Shown piece by piece: positions 1 through 7,923 of a stretch of DNA of 64,000 nt. This stretch comes from Reyranella massiliensis 521. GTDB lineage: Bacteria; Pseudomonadota; Alphaproteobacteria; Reyranellales; Reyranellaceae. The stretch lies in contig NZ_HE997181.1 of assembly GCF_000312425.1 (NCBI RefSeq), forward strand, positions 5,503,788 through 5,567,787, in the 5' to 3' direction. Each line of letters starts with the position of its first letter. Within the stretch, counting starts at the first letter, position 1. The notes beneath the pieces are model-generated. The model was given only the letters and a program-made list of their open reading frames with translations, had not been told where the DNA came from and made no database searches. The position numbers and the translations under genes are program-made.

Positions 1-2
1 CG

Positions 3-203
3 GCGATGAGCGGCCTCACCCTGATGACACCGTTCGGGATGATCCAGTATCGCCCGATCGATCATCAGTCGACCATGGGCGCCTATGTCGGCCGCATCGG
101 CGTCAAGGACGGCAAGGGAGTCATGAAGGACTGGCGCTTCGTCGACGGCAAGGATGCCCTGCCGAGCGATGCCGATGTCCAGAAGATGAGGCCGAAGAAC
201 TGA
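3..203 (+). CDS. ABC transporter substrate-binding protein, C-terminal fragment (cut by window edge)
   Basis: Only the last 66 or so residues are present; the reading frame is open to the left edge, so the true start lies outside. The tail (GMIQYRPIDHQSTMGAYVGR, then VKDGKGVMKDWRFVDG) has the look of the C-terminus of a periplasmic Leu/Ile/Val-type binding protein, where the closing beta strands describe tolerance for a 'request' and 'path'. It is followed after 37 bp by the LivH-LivM fusion, LivG and LivF in the same direction, so it is most simply the binding component of that transporter. The assignment rests mainly on this context; the fragment is too short for an independent family call. 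Confidence 0.7.
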   Translation, partial: AMSGLTLMTPFGMIQYRPIDHQSTMGAYVGRIGVKDGKGVMKDWRFVDGKDALPSDADVQKMRPKN

Positions 204-240
204 TGGTGGTTCTGCCACCGTCGTCCCGACAGTTTAGTTC

Positions 241-2118
241 GTGACTCTATCTTCGATCCTCATCCAGCTCCTGAACGGACTGGCCGCCGCCTCGTCGCTG
301 TTCCTGGTGTCGGCCGGCCTGTCGCTGATCTTCGGCGTCACGCGAATCGTGAACTTTGCGCACGGTTCGCTCTACATGCTGGGGCTCTACGGCGCCTATT
401 CGCTGATCGAGCTGTTCGGCCGCACACCGCTCGGGTTCTGGAGTGCCGTCGTGCTGGCGGCGCTCGCGGTCGGGCTGGTCGGCGTGCTGATCGAGCTCGC
501 GGTGCTGCGGCGTATCTATCGCGCGCCCGAGCTGTTCCAGCTTCTGGCGACCTTTGCCATCGTCCTGATCATCAAGGATATCGCGCTTTTCACCTGGGGT
601 GCGGAAGACCTGGTGGGACCGCGTGCGCCTGGTCTGTCGACGGCTGTCGAGATTCTAGGCAAGCGCGTGCCGGCCTACGATCTGCTGCTGATCGTCATCG
701 GCCCGCTGGTCCTGGCAGCCATCTGGCTGTTGCTGACCCGCACCCGCTGGGGGGCACTGGTGCGCGCCGCCACGCAGGACCGCGAGATGGTCGGCGCGCT
801 GGGCGTCGACCAGGCCAAGCTCTTCACGTCCGTCTTCTTCGTCGGCGCCGTGTTGGCGGGGCTGGGTGGCGCACTCCAGATCCCGCGCGAGCCCGCCAAC
901 CTCGAACTCGATCTTGCCGTCATCGCCGACGCCTTTGTGGTCACCGTCGTGGGCGGGTTGGGCAGTATTGGCGGGGCCTTTCTGGCGGCGGTGATCATCG
1001 GGGTCGCCAAGGCCTTCTGCATCGGCATCGGCAGCGTTACCTGGTTTGGCGTCGAGATTTCCTTCTCCAAGCTCACTCTCGTGGTCGAGTTCCTGATCAT
1101 GGCGCTGGTGCTGGTCGTGCGGCCCTATGGCTTGCTGGGCAAGCCCCAGGCCGCGCAGCGAGTCGCGGCCGAACCGGCACCGCCATTCACCGTGCCCTCA
1201 TGGACCTTTGCGCTGGTCTGGCTAGCGTTGCTCATTATTGTCCCGTGGGTCACGGACCGTTACGCGGCGATCCTGCTGACCGACATCGTCTGCTTCGCCC
1301 TGTTCTCGGTCTCGCTGCACTTCATCATGGGGCCGGCGGGCATGGTCTCGTTCGGCCATGCGGCCTACTTCGGCATCGGGGCCTATGCGGCCGGCCTGTT
1401 GCTGAAGCGCGTCGGCCTGCCGATGGAAGCGGCGTTGCTGATCGCGCCGCTGATCGCCGGCGCCTTCGCCATCGTCTATGGCTGGTTCTGCGTGCGTCTC
1501 TCGGGCGTCTATCTCGCGATGCTGACGCTCGCCTTCGCGCAGATCAGCTGGTCGATCGTGTTCCAGTGGGATTCGGTCACGGGCGGCAGCAACGGCGTGT
1601 TCGGCGTCTGGCCGTCTTCGTGGCTCGCCGACAAAACGGTCTACTACTACCTCGCCCTGGCTTTGTGCGGCGCAGGCATTGCGTTTCTCTGGCGCGTGAT
1701 GTTCTCGCCCTTCGGCTACGCACTGCGCGCCGGCCGCGATTCGCCGTTGCGCGCCGAGGCCATTGGCATCGACCTGCGTCGCTTCCAGTGGGCGGCCTTC
1801 GTGCTCGTGGGCGCGTTGGCAGGGCTCGCCGGCGCTGTCTACGCCTTCTCCAAGGGCAGCATCTCGCCGTCGACCATTTCGATTGCTCAATCGACCGATG
1901 GATTGGTCATGGTGTTACTGGGCGGTGTCGAAACCCTGACCGGCCCGGTCGTTGGTGCTGCGATCTTCACTTGGTTGCGCGACGTCGTGGCGCGTAACAC
2001 CGAGTTCTGGCGGGCCGTCATCGGCCTCGTGATCCTGCTGATCGTGCTGCTGTTCCCGCAGGGGCTGGTCGGCGGCCTCAAGGCGTTGGCGATGCGGTGG
2101 CGGGAGCGGCACGCATGA
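241..2118 (+). CDS. Fused branched-chain-type ABC permease (LivH-LivM), 625 aa
   Basis: Inner-membrane permease of a HAAT-family (branched-chain amino acid type) ABC importer. Residues 1-290 look like LivH (GLSLIFGVTRIVNFAHGS, then VVTVVGGLGSIGGAFLAAVI), and residues about 315-625 look like LivM (MGPAGMVSFGHAAYFGIGAY, then VMVLLGGVETLTGPVVGAAI). A Pro/Ala-rich linker (residues about 300-315) joins them. These are normally two proteins of about 290 and 320 residues. The GTG at 241 gives a full-length LivH start although its ribosome binding site is weak. The stop overlaps the LivG start as ATGA. The substrate cannot be read from sequence; the family carries amino acids, amides, urea and aromatic acids. 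Confidence 0.9.
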   Translation: MTLSSILIQLLNGLAAASSLFLVSAGLSLIFGVTRIVNFAHGSLYMLGLYGAYSLIELFGRTPLGFWSAVVLAALAVGLVGVLIELAVLRRIYRAPELFQLLATFAIVLIIKDIALFTWGAEDLVGPRAPGLSTAVEILGKRVPAYDLLLIVIGPLVLAAIWLLLTRTRWGALVRAATQDREMVGALGVDQAKLFTSVFFVGAVLAGLGGALQIPREPANLELDLAVIADAFVVTVVGGLGSIGGAFLAAVIIGVAKAFCIGIGSVTWFGVEISFSKLTLVVEFLIMALVLVVRPYGLLGKPQAAQRVAAEPAPPFTVPSWTFALVWLALLIIVPWVTDRYAAILLTDIVCFALFSVSLHFIMGPAGMVSFGHAAYFGIGAYAAGLLLKRVGLPMEAALLIAPLIAGAFAIVYGWFCVRLSGVYLAMLTLAFAQISWSIVFQWDSVTGGSNGVFGVWPSSWLADKTVYYYLALALCGAGIAFLWRVMFSPFGYALRAGRDSPLRAEAIGIDLRRFQWAAFVLVGALAGLAGAVYAFSKGSISPSTISIAQSTDGLVMVLLGGVETLTGPVVGAAIFTWLRDVVARNTEFWRAVIGLVILLIVLLFPQGLVGGLKALAMRWRERHA

Positions 2119-2864
2119 ACAACGCCGTTCTTCTGGTCGAAGGACTGCACAAGGCGTTCGGCGGCGTGCAGGCCGTGGCCGATGTTTCCTTTGCCGTCGC
2201 TGCCGGCGAGATGCTGGCCCTGATCGGGCCCAATGGCGCGGGCAAGAGCACCTGCTTCAACATGCTGAACGGCCAGCTTGCCCCTGACGCCGGGGTCGTC
2301 CGGCTCGATGGCCGCGATATCGTGGGCTTGCGACCGCGCGCCATCTGGCGGCTGGGTGTGGGCCGCACCTTCCAGATTACGGCGACCTTCGCGTCGCTGT
2401 CGGTGCGCGAGAACGTGCAGATGGCGCTCTATTCCCACGCGGGCCGCCTGCGCTCCCTGCTGCAGCGTTTCGGTGCGGCGTTCCGGCCCGAAGCCGATGC
2501 CTTGCTGCAGCAGGTCGGCATGCTCGACCAGGCCGACCGTGTTTGCGGTGTGCTGGCCTATGGCGATCTGAAGAGGGTTGAGCTGGCCATCGCGCTCGCC
2601 AACCAGCCCCGGCTTCTCCTGATGGATGAACCGACGGCCGGCATGGCACCCAAGGAACGCGTGGCGCTGATGGAGCTGACCGCGCAGGTGGCGCGGGTGC
2701 GCAATATCGCCGTGCTGTTCACCGAGCACGATATGGACGTCGTCTTCTCCCAGGCCGACCGCATCATCGTGCTCGACCGCGGCCAGCTCATCGCCGGCGG
2801 CACGCCCGAAGAGGTGCGCAACAATCCCGATGTGCGCGCCGTCTATCTCGGGAGCGTCCACTGA
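2115..2864 (+). CDS. ABC transporter ATP-binding protein, LivG type
   Basis: Cytoplasmic ATPase of the same HAAT-family importer, 249 aa. Walker A is GPNGAGKST (residues about 38-46), the Walker B region reads LLLMDEPTAGMAPKE, and the C-terminus has the typical LivG tail (IIVLDRGQLIAGGTPEEVRN). The signature motif is atypical: the LSGG position reads VLAYGDLKRVELA, with LAYGD replacing the usual LSYGEQR-like form of LivG. ATG at 2115 is chosen because it overlaps the permease stop (ATGA); an upstream GTG at 2097 in the same frame is less likely. The gene is followed by livF with a TGATG overlap, which implies translational coupling. Confidence 0.92.
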   Translation: MNNAVLLVEGLHKAFGGVQAVADVSFAVAAGEMLALIGPNGAGKSTCFNMLNGQLAPDAGVVRLDGRDIVGLRPRAIWRLGVGRTFQITATFASLSVRENVQMALYSHAGRLRSLLQRFGAAFRPEADALLQQVGMLDQADRVCGVLAYGDLKRVELAIALANQPRLLLMDEPTAGMAPKERVALMELTAQVARVRNIAVLFTEHDMDVVFSQADRIIVLDRGQLIAGGTPEEVRNNPDVRAVYLGSVH

Positions 2865-3565
2865 TGCTCGAAGTCCGGGATCTGCACGCCTTCTACGGCC
2901 GCGCGCATATCCTGCACGGCGTTTCCCTGGAGGCGCGCGCGGGCGAGGTCGTGGCGTTGCTGGGCCGCAACGGCGCCGGCAAGTCCACGGCCATGAAAGC
3001 GATCATGGGGCTGGTGCCACCTGCCCATGGCGAGGTGGCCTTTGCCGGCCAGCGCATCGATCGTCTGCCGCCCTATCGCATCGCGCGCCTTGGGCTGGGC
3101 TACGTGCCGGAGGAACGGCGCATCTTCACCGAGCTGACGGTGGTAGAGAACCTTGAAGTCGGACGCCAGCCGGCGCGCGACGGTGCGCCGACCTGGACCG
3201 AGGACAAGCTCTTCGCGCTCTTCCCCAATCTGGCCGGCATGGGCGAGCGACCGGGTGGACGCATGTCGGGCGGCGAGCAGCAGATGCTCACCATCGCCCG
3301 CACCCTGATGGGCAATCCGCGATGCGTGCTCCTCGATGAGCCCTCGGAAGGGCTGGCGCCGATCATCGTGGAGCAGATGGCCAATTCCATCCGGGCGCTG
3401 AAGGGCGAGGGGCTTTGCGTGCTGCTCAGCGAACAGAACCTGCATTTCTCGCAGGCCGTCGCGGACCGTGCCTATATCATCGAGAAGGGCCAGATCCGCT
3501 TCGGCGGCTCGATGGCCGAGCTGACAGCCGACGCCTCGTTGCGTGAACAGTACCTATCGGTTTGA
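2864..3565 (+). CDS. ABC transporter ATP-binding protein, LivF type
   Basis: Second ATPase of the importer, 233 aa, the usual LivF length. Walker A is GRNGAGKST (residues about 34-42), the signature is MSGGEQQML, and Walker B is CVLLDEPSEGLAPI, a LivF hallmark. It starts inside the livG stop (TGATG) and its own stop lies just before the hydantoinase-like gene, so the transporter and the enzyme are almost certainly co-transcribed. This supports the view that the transported compound is the substrate of the downstream enzymes. Confidence 0.93.
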   Translation: MLEVRDLHAFYGRAHILHGVSLEARAGEVVALLGRNGAGKSTAMKAIMGLVPPAHGEVAFAGQRIDRLPPYRIARLGLGYVPEERRIFTELTVVENLEVGRQPARDGAPTWTEDKLFALFPNLAGMGERPGGRMSGGEQQMLTIARTLMGNPRCVLLDEPSEGLAPIIVEQMANSIRALKGEGLCVLLSEQNLHFSQAVADRAYIIEKGQIRFGGSMAELTADASLREQYLSV

Positions 3566-3567
3566 GC

Positions 3568-5613
3568 ATGTCCCCCAAGAGCAGTTTCACCGTCGGCATC
3601 GATGTCGGCGGCACCTTCACCGACCTGCTGGCCATCGACCCGGAGACCCGCGAGGTGAAGCTGGCCAAGGTGCCGACCACGGTCGACAACCAGGCCGTCG
3701 GGTTCATGGCAGCGCTTGCTTCGGCGAGTCTCGACCCCACCGTGCTGCAGGCCGTGGTGCACGGCACGACCACGACGACCAATGCGCTGCTGGAGCGCAA
3801 GATCGCCAAGGTCGGGCTGATCACGACCAGGGGCTTTCGCGACGTGCTCGAGCTGGGGCGTCGCACGCGGCCCCAGCCCTACGGTCTGCGCGGCACGTTC
3901 CGGCCGATGATCGACCGCGAGGTGCGCCTCGAAGTGCCGGAACGCATGGACGCCGACGGCAAGGTGCTGACGCCGCTCGACGAGGTTGCCGTCGCCGAGG
4001 CGGCAACCAAGCTGCTGGCCCAAGGCTGCGAGGCCGTCGTCATCCATTTCCTGCACAGCTACATCAACCCGGCGCACGAACGGCGCGCGGCGGAGATCGT
4101 GCGCGGGCTCTGGCCCAACGCCTATGTCACCGCAGGCCACGTCATCCTGTCGGAGTATCGCGAGTACGAACGTGGCGTGACGGCTGCGGTCAATGCCTCG
4201 GTGCAGCCGGTGCTCGACCGCTACCTCTCGCGTCTGCGCAAGGAGCTTGAGGCCAAAGGCTTCGACCGCGACCTGCTGGTGATGCAGGGCAATGGCGGCA
4301 CGATTTCCTCGCAGCTCATCGCCGAGGCCGCCGTGAATACGGTGATGTCGGGTCCGGCCTCGGGCGTGATGGCGGCGGCTTACACGGGGCGCGCGTCGGG
4401 CCATCCCAACCTGATCACCTACGACATGGGCGGCACCTCGACCGATGTCGGCCTGATCGAGAATGCCGTACCGCAGGTTTCGGGCGAGCTGGAGCTGGAA
4501 TATGCCCTGCCGATCCATGTGCCGATGGTCGATGTCCATACGATCGGAGCCGGCGGCGGCTCGATTGCATCGGTCGATGCGGCGGGCATGCTGCGGGTCG
4601 GCCCCGAGAGCGCGGGCGCCCGGCCCGGCCCGATCTGCTACGGCCGGGGCGGGGCCGAACCCACGATCACCGATGCCAACCTGATCCTGGGCCGGCTCAA
4701 TCCCGACCGGCTGCTGGGCGTCGACAACAAGGTGACGCTGGATCGTGTGCGCGACCTCGTCTTGGAGAAGGTGGGTTCGCGGCTGGGGCTCGACGCCGGG
4801 GCGGCGGCCGCCGCAATTCTGCGCATCGCCAACGATCGCATGGCCGGCGCCATCCGGCTGGTATCGCTGTCGCGCGGCCACGATCCTCGCGACTTCGCCC
4901 TCTTCGCCTTCGGCGGGGCCGGCCCGTTGCACGCCACGGCGCTTGCGCGCGAGCTTGCCATCCCGACCGTGCTGGTGCCGGCGCGGCCCGGCATCACCAA
5001 CGCGCTGGGCTGTGTCGTGGCCGACCTGCGCCACGACTATGTGCGCACGGTGAACAAGCCGCTGTCTGCCGTCGACGATGCGACGGTCGCGCGCATCTAC
5101 GCCGAGCAGGCGGCCGAGGGCGAGGCCACCATTGCACGCGAGGGCGTGCCGGTGCGCGAGCTGCGCCGCGTGCTGGCCGCCGACATGCAGTTCCAGGGAC
5201 AGAGCCACATTCTGTCCGTTGGGGTGGAAAGCGCGGACATCGGCGTTGCCGGCCTGCACAAGGCTTTTGCCGCGGCCTACTTCCGCCGCTTCGGCATCGA
5301 GCTGGCGGAAATCCCGCCGGTGCTTGTGAACCTGCACACCGCCGTGATCGGCGTGCGGCCTGAGATTTCGCTCGGCGCGCTCGCGGCCACGGAACGCGCG
5401 CCGACATTGAAGGCAGCGCAGGCCGGCGAGCGGCGCGTCTGGTTCAACGACGGCTGGCGCGAAACGCCGGTCTATGCGCGCGAGAAACTGCCGCTCGATG
5501 CAGTCTTCGAGGGACCGGCGATCCTCGAACAGCTCGATTGCACGACCGTCGTCGAGCCCGGCGACAAGGTCCGTCAGGACAAGCTCGGCAATTTGCTGAT
5601 AACAGTCGGCTAA
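3568..5613 (+). CDS. Hydantoinase/oxoprolinase family protein, subunit A (HyuA) type
   Basis: 681 aa, typical for HyuA. The ASKHA-type N-terminal fold is visible as GIDVGGTFTDLLAID near residue 10 and the central phosphate motif as YDMGGTSTDVGLIE near residue 290; a hydantoinase A signature GGAGPLHATALA follows. The family performs ATP-dependent opening of cyclic amides (hydantoins, 5-oxoproline) or carboxylation (acetone/acetophenone carboxylases), usually with a HyuB partner. No HyuB is visible here: the next genes are two enolase-superfamily enzymes. ATG at 3568 is preferred; a TTG two codons upstream overlaps the livF stop. The substrate is unknown; coupling to the transporter suggests a small cyclic or carboxylated compound. 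Confidence 0.88.
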   Translation: MSPKSSFTVGIDVGGTFTDLLAIDPETREVKLAKVPTTVDNQAVGFMAALASASLDPTVLQAVVHGTTTTTNALLERKIAKVGLITTRGFRDVLELGRRTRPQPYGLRGTFRPMIDREVRLEVPERMDADGKVLTPLDEVAVAEAATKLLAQGCEAVVIHFLHSYINPAHERRAAEIVRGLWPNAYVTAGHVILSEYREYERGVTAAVNASVQPVLDRYLSRLRKELEAKGFDRDLLVMQGNGGTISSQLIAEAAVNTVMSGPASGVMAAAYTGRASGHPNLITYDMGGTSTDVGLIENAVPQVSGELELEYALPIHVPMVDVHTIGAGGGSIASVDAAGMLRVGPESAGARPGPICYGRGGAEPTITDANLILGRLNPDRLLGVDNKVTLDRVRDLVLEKVGSRLGLDAGAAAAAILRIANDRMAGAIRLVSLSRGHDPRDFALFAFGGAGPLHATALARELAIPTVLVPARPGITNALGCVVADLRHDYVRTVNKPLSAVDDATVARIYAEQAAEGEATIAREGVPVRELRRVLAADMQFQGQSHILSVGVESADIGVAGLHKAFAAAYFRRFGIELAEIPPVLVNLHTAVIGVRPEISLGALAATERAPTLKAAQAGERRVWFNDGWRETPVYAREKLPLDAVFEGPAILEQLDCTTVVEPGDKVRQDKLGNLLITVG

Positions 5614-5634
5614 CGAAAAACTTGGAGGACGCCG

Positions 5635-6774
5635 ATGAAGGTGACAGACGTCGCCTGCCATATCCTGCAGTGCAAGGTCGAGAAGCCGTTCGTATCGGCG
5701 CGCGGCTGGGTCTATGGCACGCGCGCCTCGTGCGTCGTCGAGATCTCGACCGACGAAGGCATCACCGGCTGGGGCGAATGCTATGGTCCGTCGGCCGTCG
5801 CCAAGACGTTCATCGAGACGCAGTTCAAGGCGCGCGTGATCGGCAAGGACCCGTTCGACGTCGAGGCGATCTGGGAAGACCTCTACAACAGGATCAAGGA
5901 TTACGGCACGACCGGCATGGCGATCTCGGCCATCTCGGGCATCGACATCGCGCTGTGGGACATCATGGGCCGCGCTGTGGGCAAGCCGGTGCACAAGCTG
6001 ATCGGCGGCGCCTATCGCAGCGAGGTCGTTCCTTACGCGACCGGCCTCTATTTCATCGACATGAATCGGCTGATCGAAGAGGCGGTCGAGGAGGCCCTGG
6101 AGTTCAAGAACGACGGCTTCCGCGCCATCAAGATGAAGATCGGCCTGGGCGACCTCAAGCTCGACGCCAAGCGTGTCGCCGCAGTGCGCGAAGCGATTGG
6201 GCCGGACGTGAAGCTCGCGGTCGATGCCAATCACTGCTTCTCGGTGCCCAACGCCATCAAGCTCGGCCGCATGCTGGAGGAGCACGACATTCTCTGGTTC
6301 GAGGAGCCGATCAGCCCAGAGGATCACGACGGCTACATCGAAGTCACGCGCGCCCTCGACATGGCCGTCGCCGGTGGCGAGAACGATTTCACGCGCTGGG
6401 GCTTCCGCGACGTTATCGCGAAGAAGGCAATGGACATAGTGCAGCCCGACCTGTGCGCGGCCGGTGGCTTCTCGGAGTGCCGCAAGATCGCGACCCTGGC
6501 ATCGGCTTTCGGCGTCGAATGCGTGCCGCATGCCTGGGGCTCGGCCATTGGGCTTGCTGCGACGGTGCAGTTCCTGGCCGCTTTGCCGGACCAGCCGCCG
6601 GCGTTCCGGCCAATGCCGCCGATGCTCGAATTCGAGCAGACGCCAAATCCATTGCGCGATCATCTGGCAAAGGAGCCGATCGAGCAGAAGAAGGGCATCG
6701 TCCAGGTGCCGACCGGCCCCGGCCTCGGCATCGAGATCGATCGCGAGGTCCTGAAGAAATACAAGGTGGCCTGA
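5635..6774 (+). CDS. Mandelate racemase/muconate lactonizing enzyme family protein 1 (enolase superfamily)
   Basis: 379 aa, the usual length. It is a cytoplasmic Mg2+-dependent enzyme that abstracts a proton next to a carboxylate. Visible active-site positions are K166-x-K168 (AIKMKIG), metal ligands D198 (VDAN), E223 (WFEEP) and E249 (GGEN), and a D272/H299 dyad (QPD and VPHAWG) spaced 27 residues apart as in mandelate racemase. This places it in the mandelate racemase subgroup, which includes acid-sugar dehydratases and racemases. A good ribosome binding site (GGAGG) lies before the ATG. It sits 21 bp after hyuA and 3 bp before a second paralogue. The exact substrate cannot be told. Confidence 0.9.
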   Translation: MKVTDVACHILQCKVEKPFVSARGWVYGTRASCVVEISTDEGITGWGECYGPSAVAKTFIETQFKARVIGKDPFDVEAIWEDLYNRIKDYGTTGMAISAISGIDIALWDIMGRAVGKPVHKLIGGAYRSEVVPYATGLYFIDMNRLIEEAVEEALEFKNDGFRAIKMKIGLGDLKLDAKRVAAVREAIGPDVKLAVDANHCFSVPNAIKLGRMLEEHDILWFEEPISPEDHDGYIEVTRALDMAVAGGENDFTRWGFRDVIAKKAMDIVQPDLCAAGGFSECRKIATLASAFGVECVPHAWGSAIGLAATVQFLAALPDQPPAFRPMPPMLEFEQTPNPLRDHLAKEPIEQKKGIVQVPTGPGLGIEIDREVLKKYKVA

Positions 6775-6777
6775 GCC

Positions 6778-7917
6778 ATGAAGATCGTCGATGTAAAAGC
6801 CTATCCGACCAGCTTCCGTGTCCCTCCCGAGCGGCAGGTGTCGCTGGGTATCGGTACCATGACCAAGCGCGATTGCGTGATGGTGAAGGTGACGACCGAG
6901 GATGGCATCGTCGGTTGGGGCGAGAGCCATCATGCGCGCTCGCCGGGCAGCATCGGCCATCTGATCAACACGACGCTCAAGGGCTTCGTGGTGGGCATGG
7001 ATGCCACGGATACGGTCGGCATATGGGCCAAGATCTACAAGTTCCAGCTCGGCAGCCATGGTATGGGCGCGGCCACCTCGATGGCGATGAGCGGCCTCGA
7101 CCAGGCGCTGTGGGACATCAAAGGCAAGGCCGTAGGCTGGCCGCTCTACAAGCTGCTGGGCGGCAGCAACCGGCCGGTGAAGGCCTATGCCGGCGGCATC
7201 GCGCTGGGCTATCAGGCGCCGGAGGCGCTGGCTGACGAAGCCGCGCCCATGGTCGAAGCGGGCTACAAGGCCCTGAAGCTGCGTGTCGGCGACACGGTGA
7301 AAGCCGATATCGCCCGCATGACCGCGGTGCGCCGCCGCTTCGGCGACGACATCGTGCTGCTGACCGACGCCAACACCGGCTACGCGCCGGAAGACGTGCG
7401 CCGCGTGATGCCGGCGATGGATGAACTCGGCATCGCCTGGCTGGAGGAGCCGTTCCCGGCGCACGACCATCGCTCCTACGCCATGGCCAAAAGCTGGGGC
7501 CGCACGCCGCTGGCGGCCGGCGAGAACCACTACACCCGCTTCGAGTTCCATCGGCTGATCGAGGACGGCAACATCACCGTCCTGCAGCCCGACCTCTCCA
7601 AGAGCGGCGGCGTGACCGAGGTGCAGCGCATCGCGGCGGCGGCCTCCATGTGGAAGCTGCCGATCCATCCGCACAGCTCGATGACCGGCCTGAACCATGC
7701 CGTGTCGATCCACTTCCTGGCGTCTATCGACAATGGCGGCTACTTCGAGGCCGATCTTTCAGTGGCCAACAAGTTCCGCGACGAGTTGGGCAGCGAGCCC
7801 TGGAAGATCGGCGCCGACGGTTGCGTACGCCCGCTCGACAAGCCCGGTATCGGCGTCGAAATCGACGAGAAGTTCCTGATCGCCAACCCGGTGATCGAAG
7901 GGCCGGGTTACGTCTGA
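6778..7917 (+). CDS. Mandelate racemase/muconate lactonizing enzyme family protein 2 (enolase superfamily)
   Basis: 379 aa, a divergent neighbour of the preceding gene with the same fold. Active-site positions visible: K167-x-R169 (ALKLRVG, so KxR rather than KxK), D197 (TDAN), E223 (WLEEP), E249 (AGEN), D272 (QPD) and H299 (PIHPHSS). The D272/H299 dyad again indicates the mandelate racemase subgroup, but the KxR change suggests different stereochemistry or substrate from its neighbour. It begins 3 bp after the stop of the first enzyme, so the two are one transcription unit. It ends 6 bp from the convergent GMC oxidoreductase gene. Confidence 0.9.
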   Translation: MKIVDVKAYPTSFRVPPERQVSLGIGTMTKRDCVMVKVTTEDGIVGWGESHHARSPGSIGHLINTTLKGFVVGMDATDTVGIWAKIYKFQLGSHGMGAATSMAMSGLDQALWDIKGKAVGWPLYKLLGGSNRPVKAYAGGIALGYQAPEALADEAAPMVEAGYKALKLRVGDTVKADIARMTAVRRRFGDDIVLLTDANTGYAPEDVRRVMPAMDELGIAWLEEPFPAHDHRSYAMAKSWGRTPLAAGENHYTRFEFHRLIEDGNITVLQPDLSKSGGVTEVQRIAAAASMWKLPIHPHSSMTGLNHAVSIHFLASIDNGGYFEADLSVANKFRDELGSEPWKIGADGCVRPLDKPGIGVEIDEKFLIANPVIEGPGYV

Positions 7918-7923
7918 GGCCGG

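Noticed and set aside
2278-2571. Small overlapping ORFs inside transporter genes, here and elsewhere
   Set aside because: Arg/Ser/Pro-rich frame-shifted shadows without ribosome binding sites or domain patterns.
3472-7713. Long open frame of 1413 codons on the minus strand
   Set aside because: It lies fully opposite livF, hyuA and two enolase-superfamily genes with clear active-site motifs. Its composition (rich in His, Arg, Asp, Gly, Ala) is the usual antisense shadow of high-GC coding DNA.
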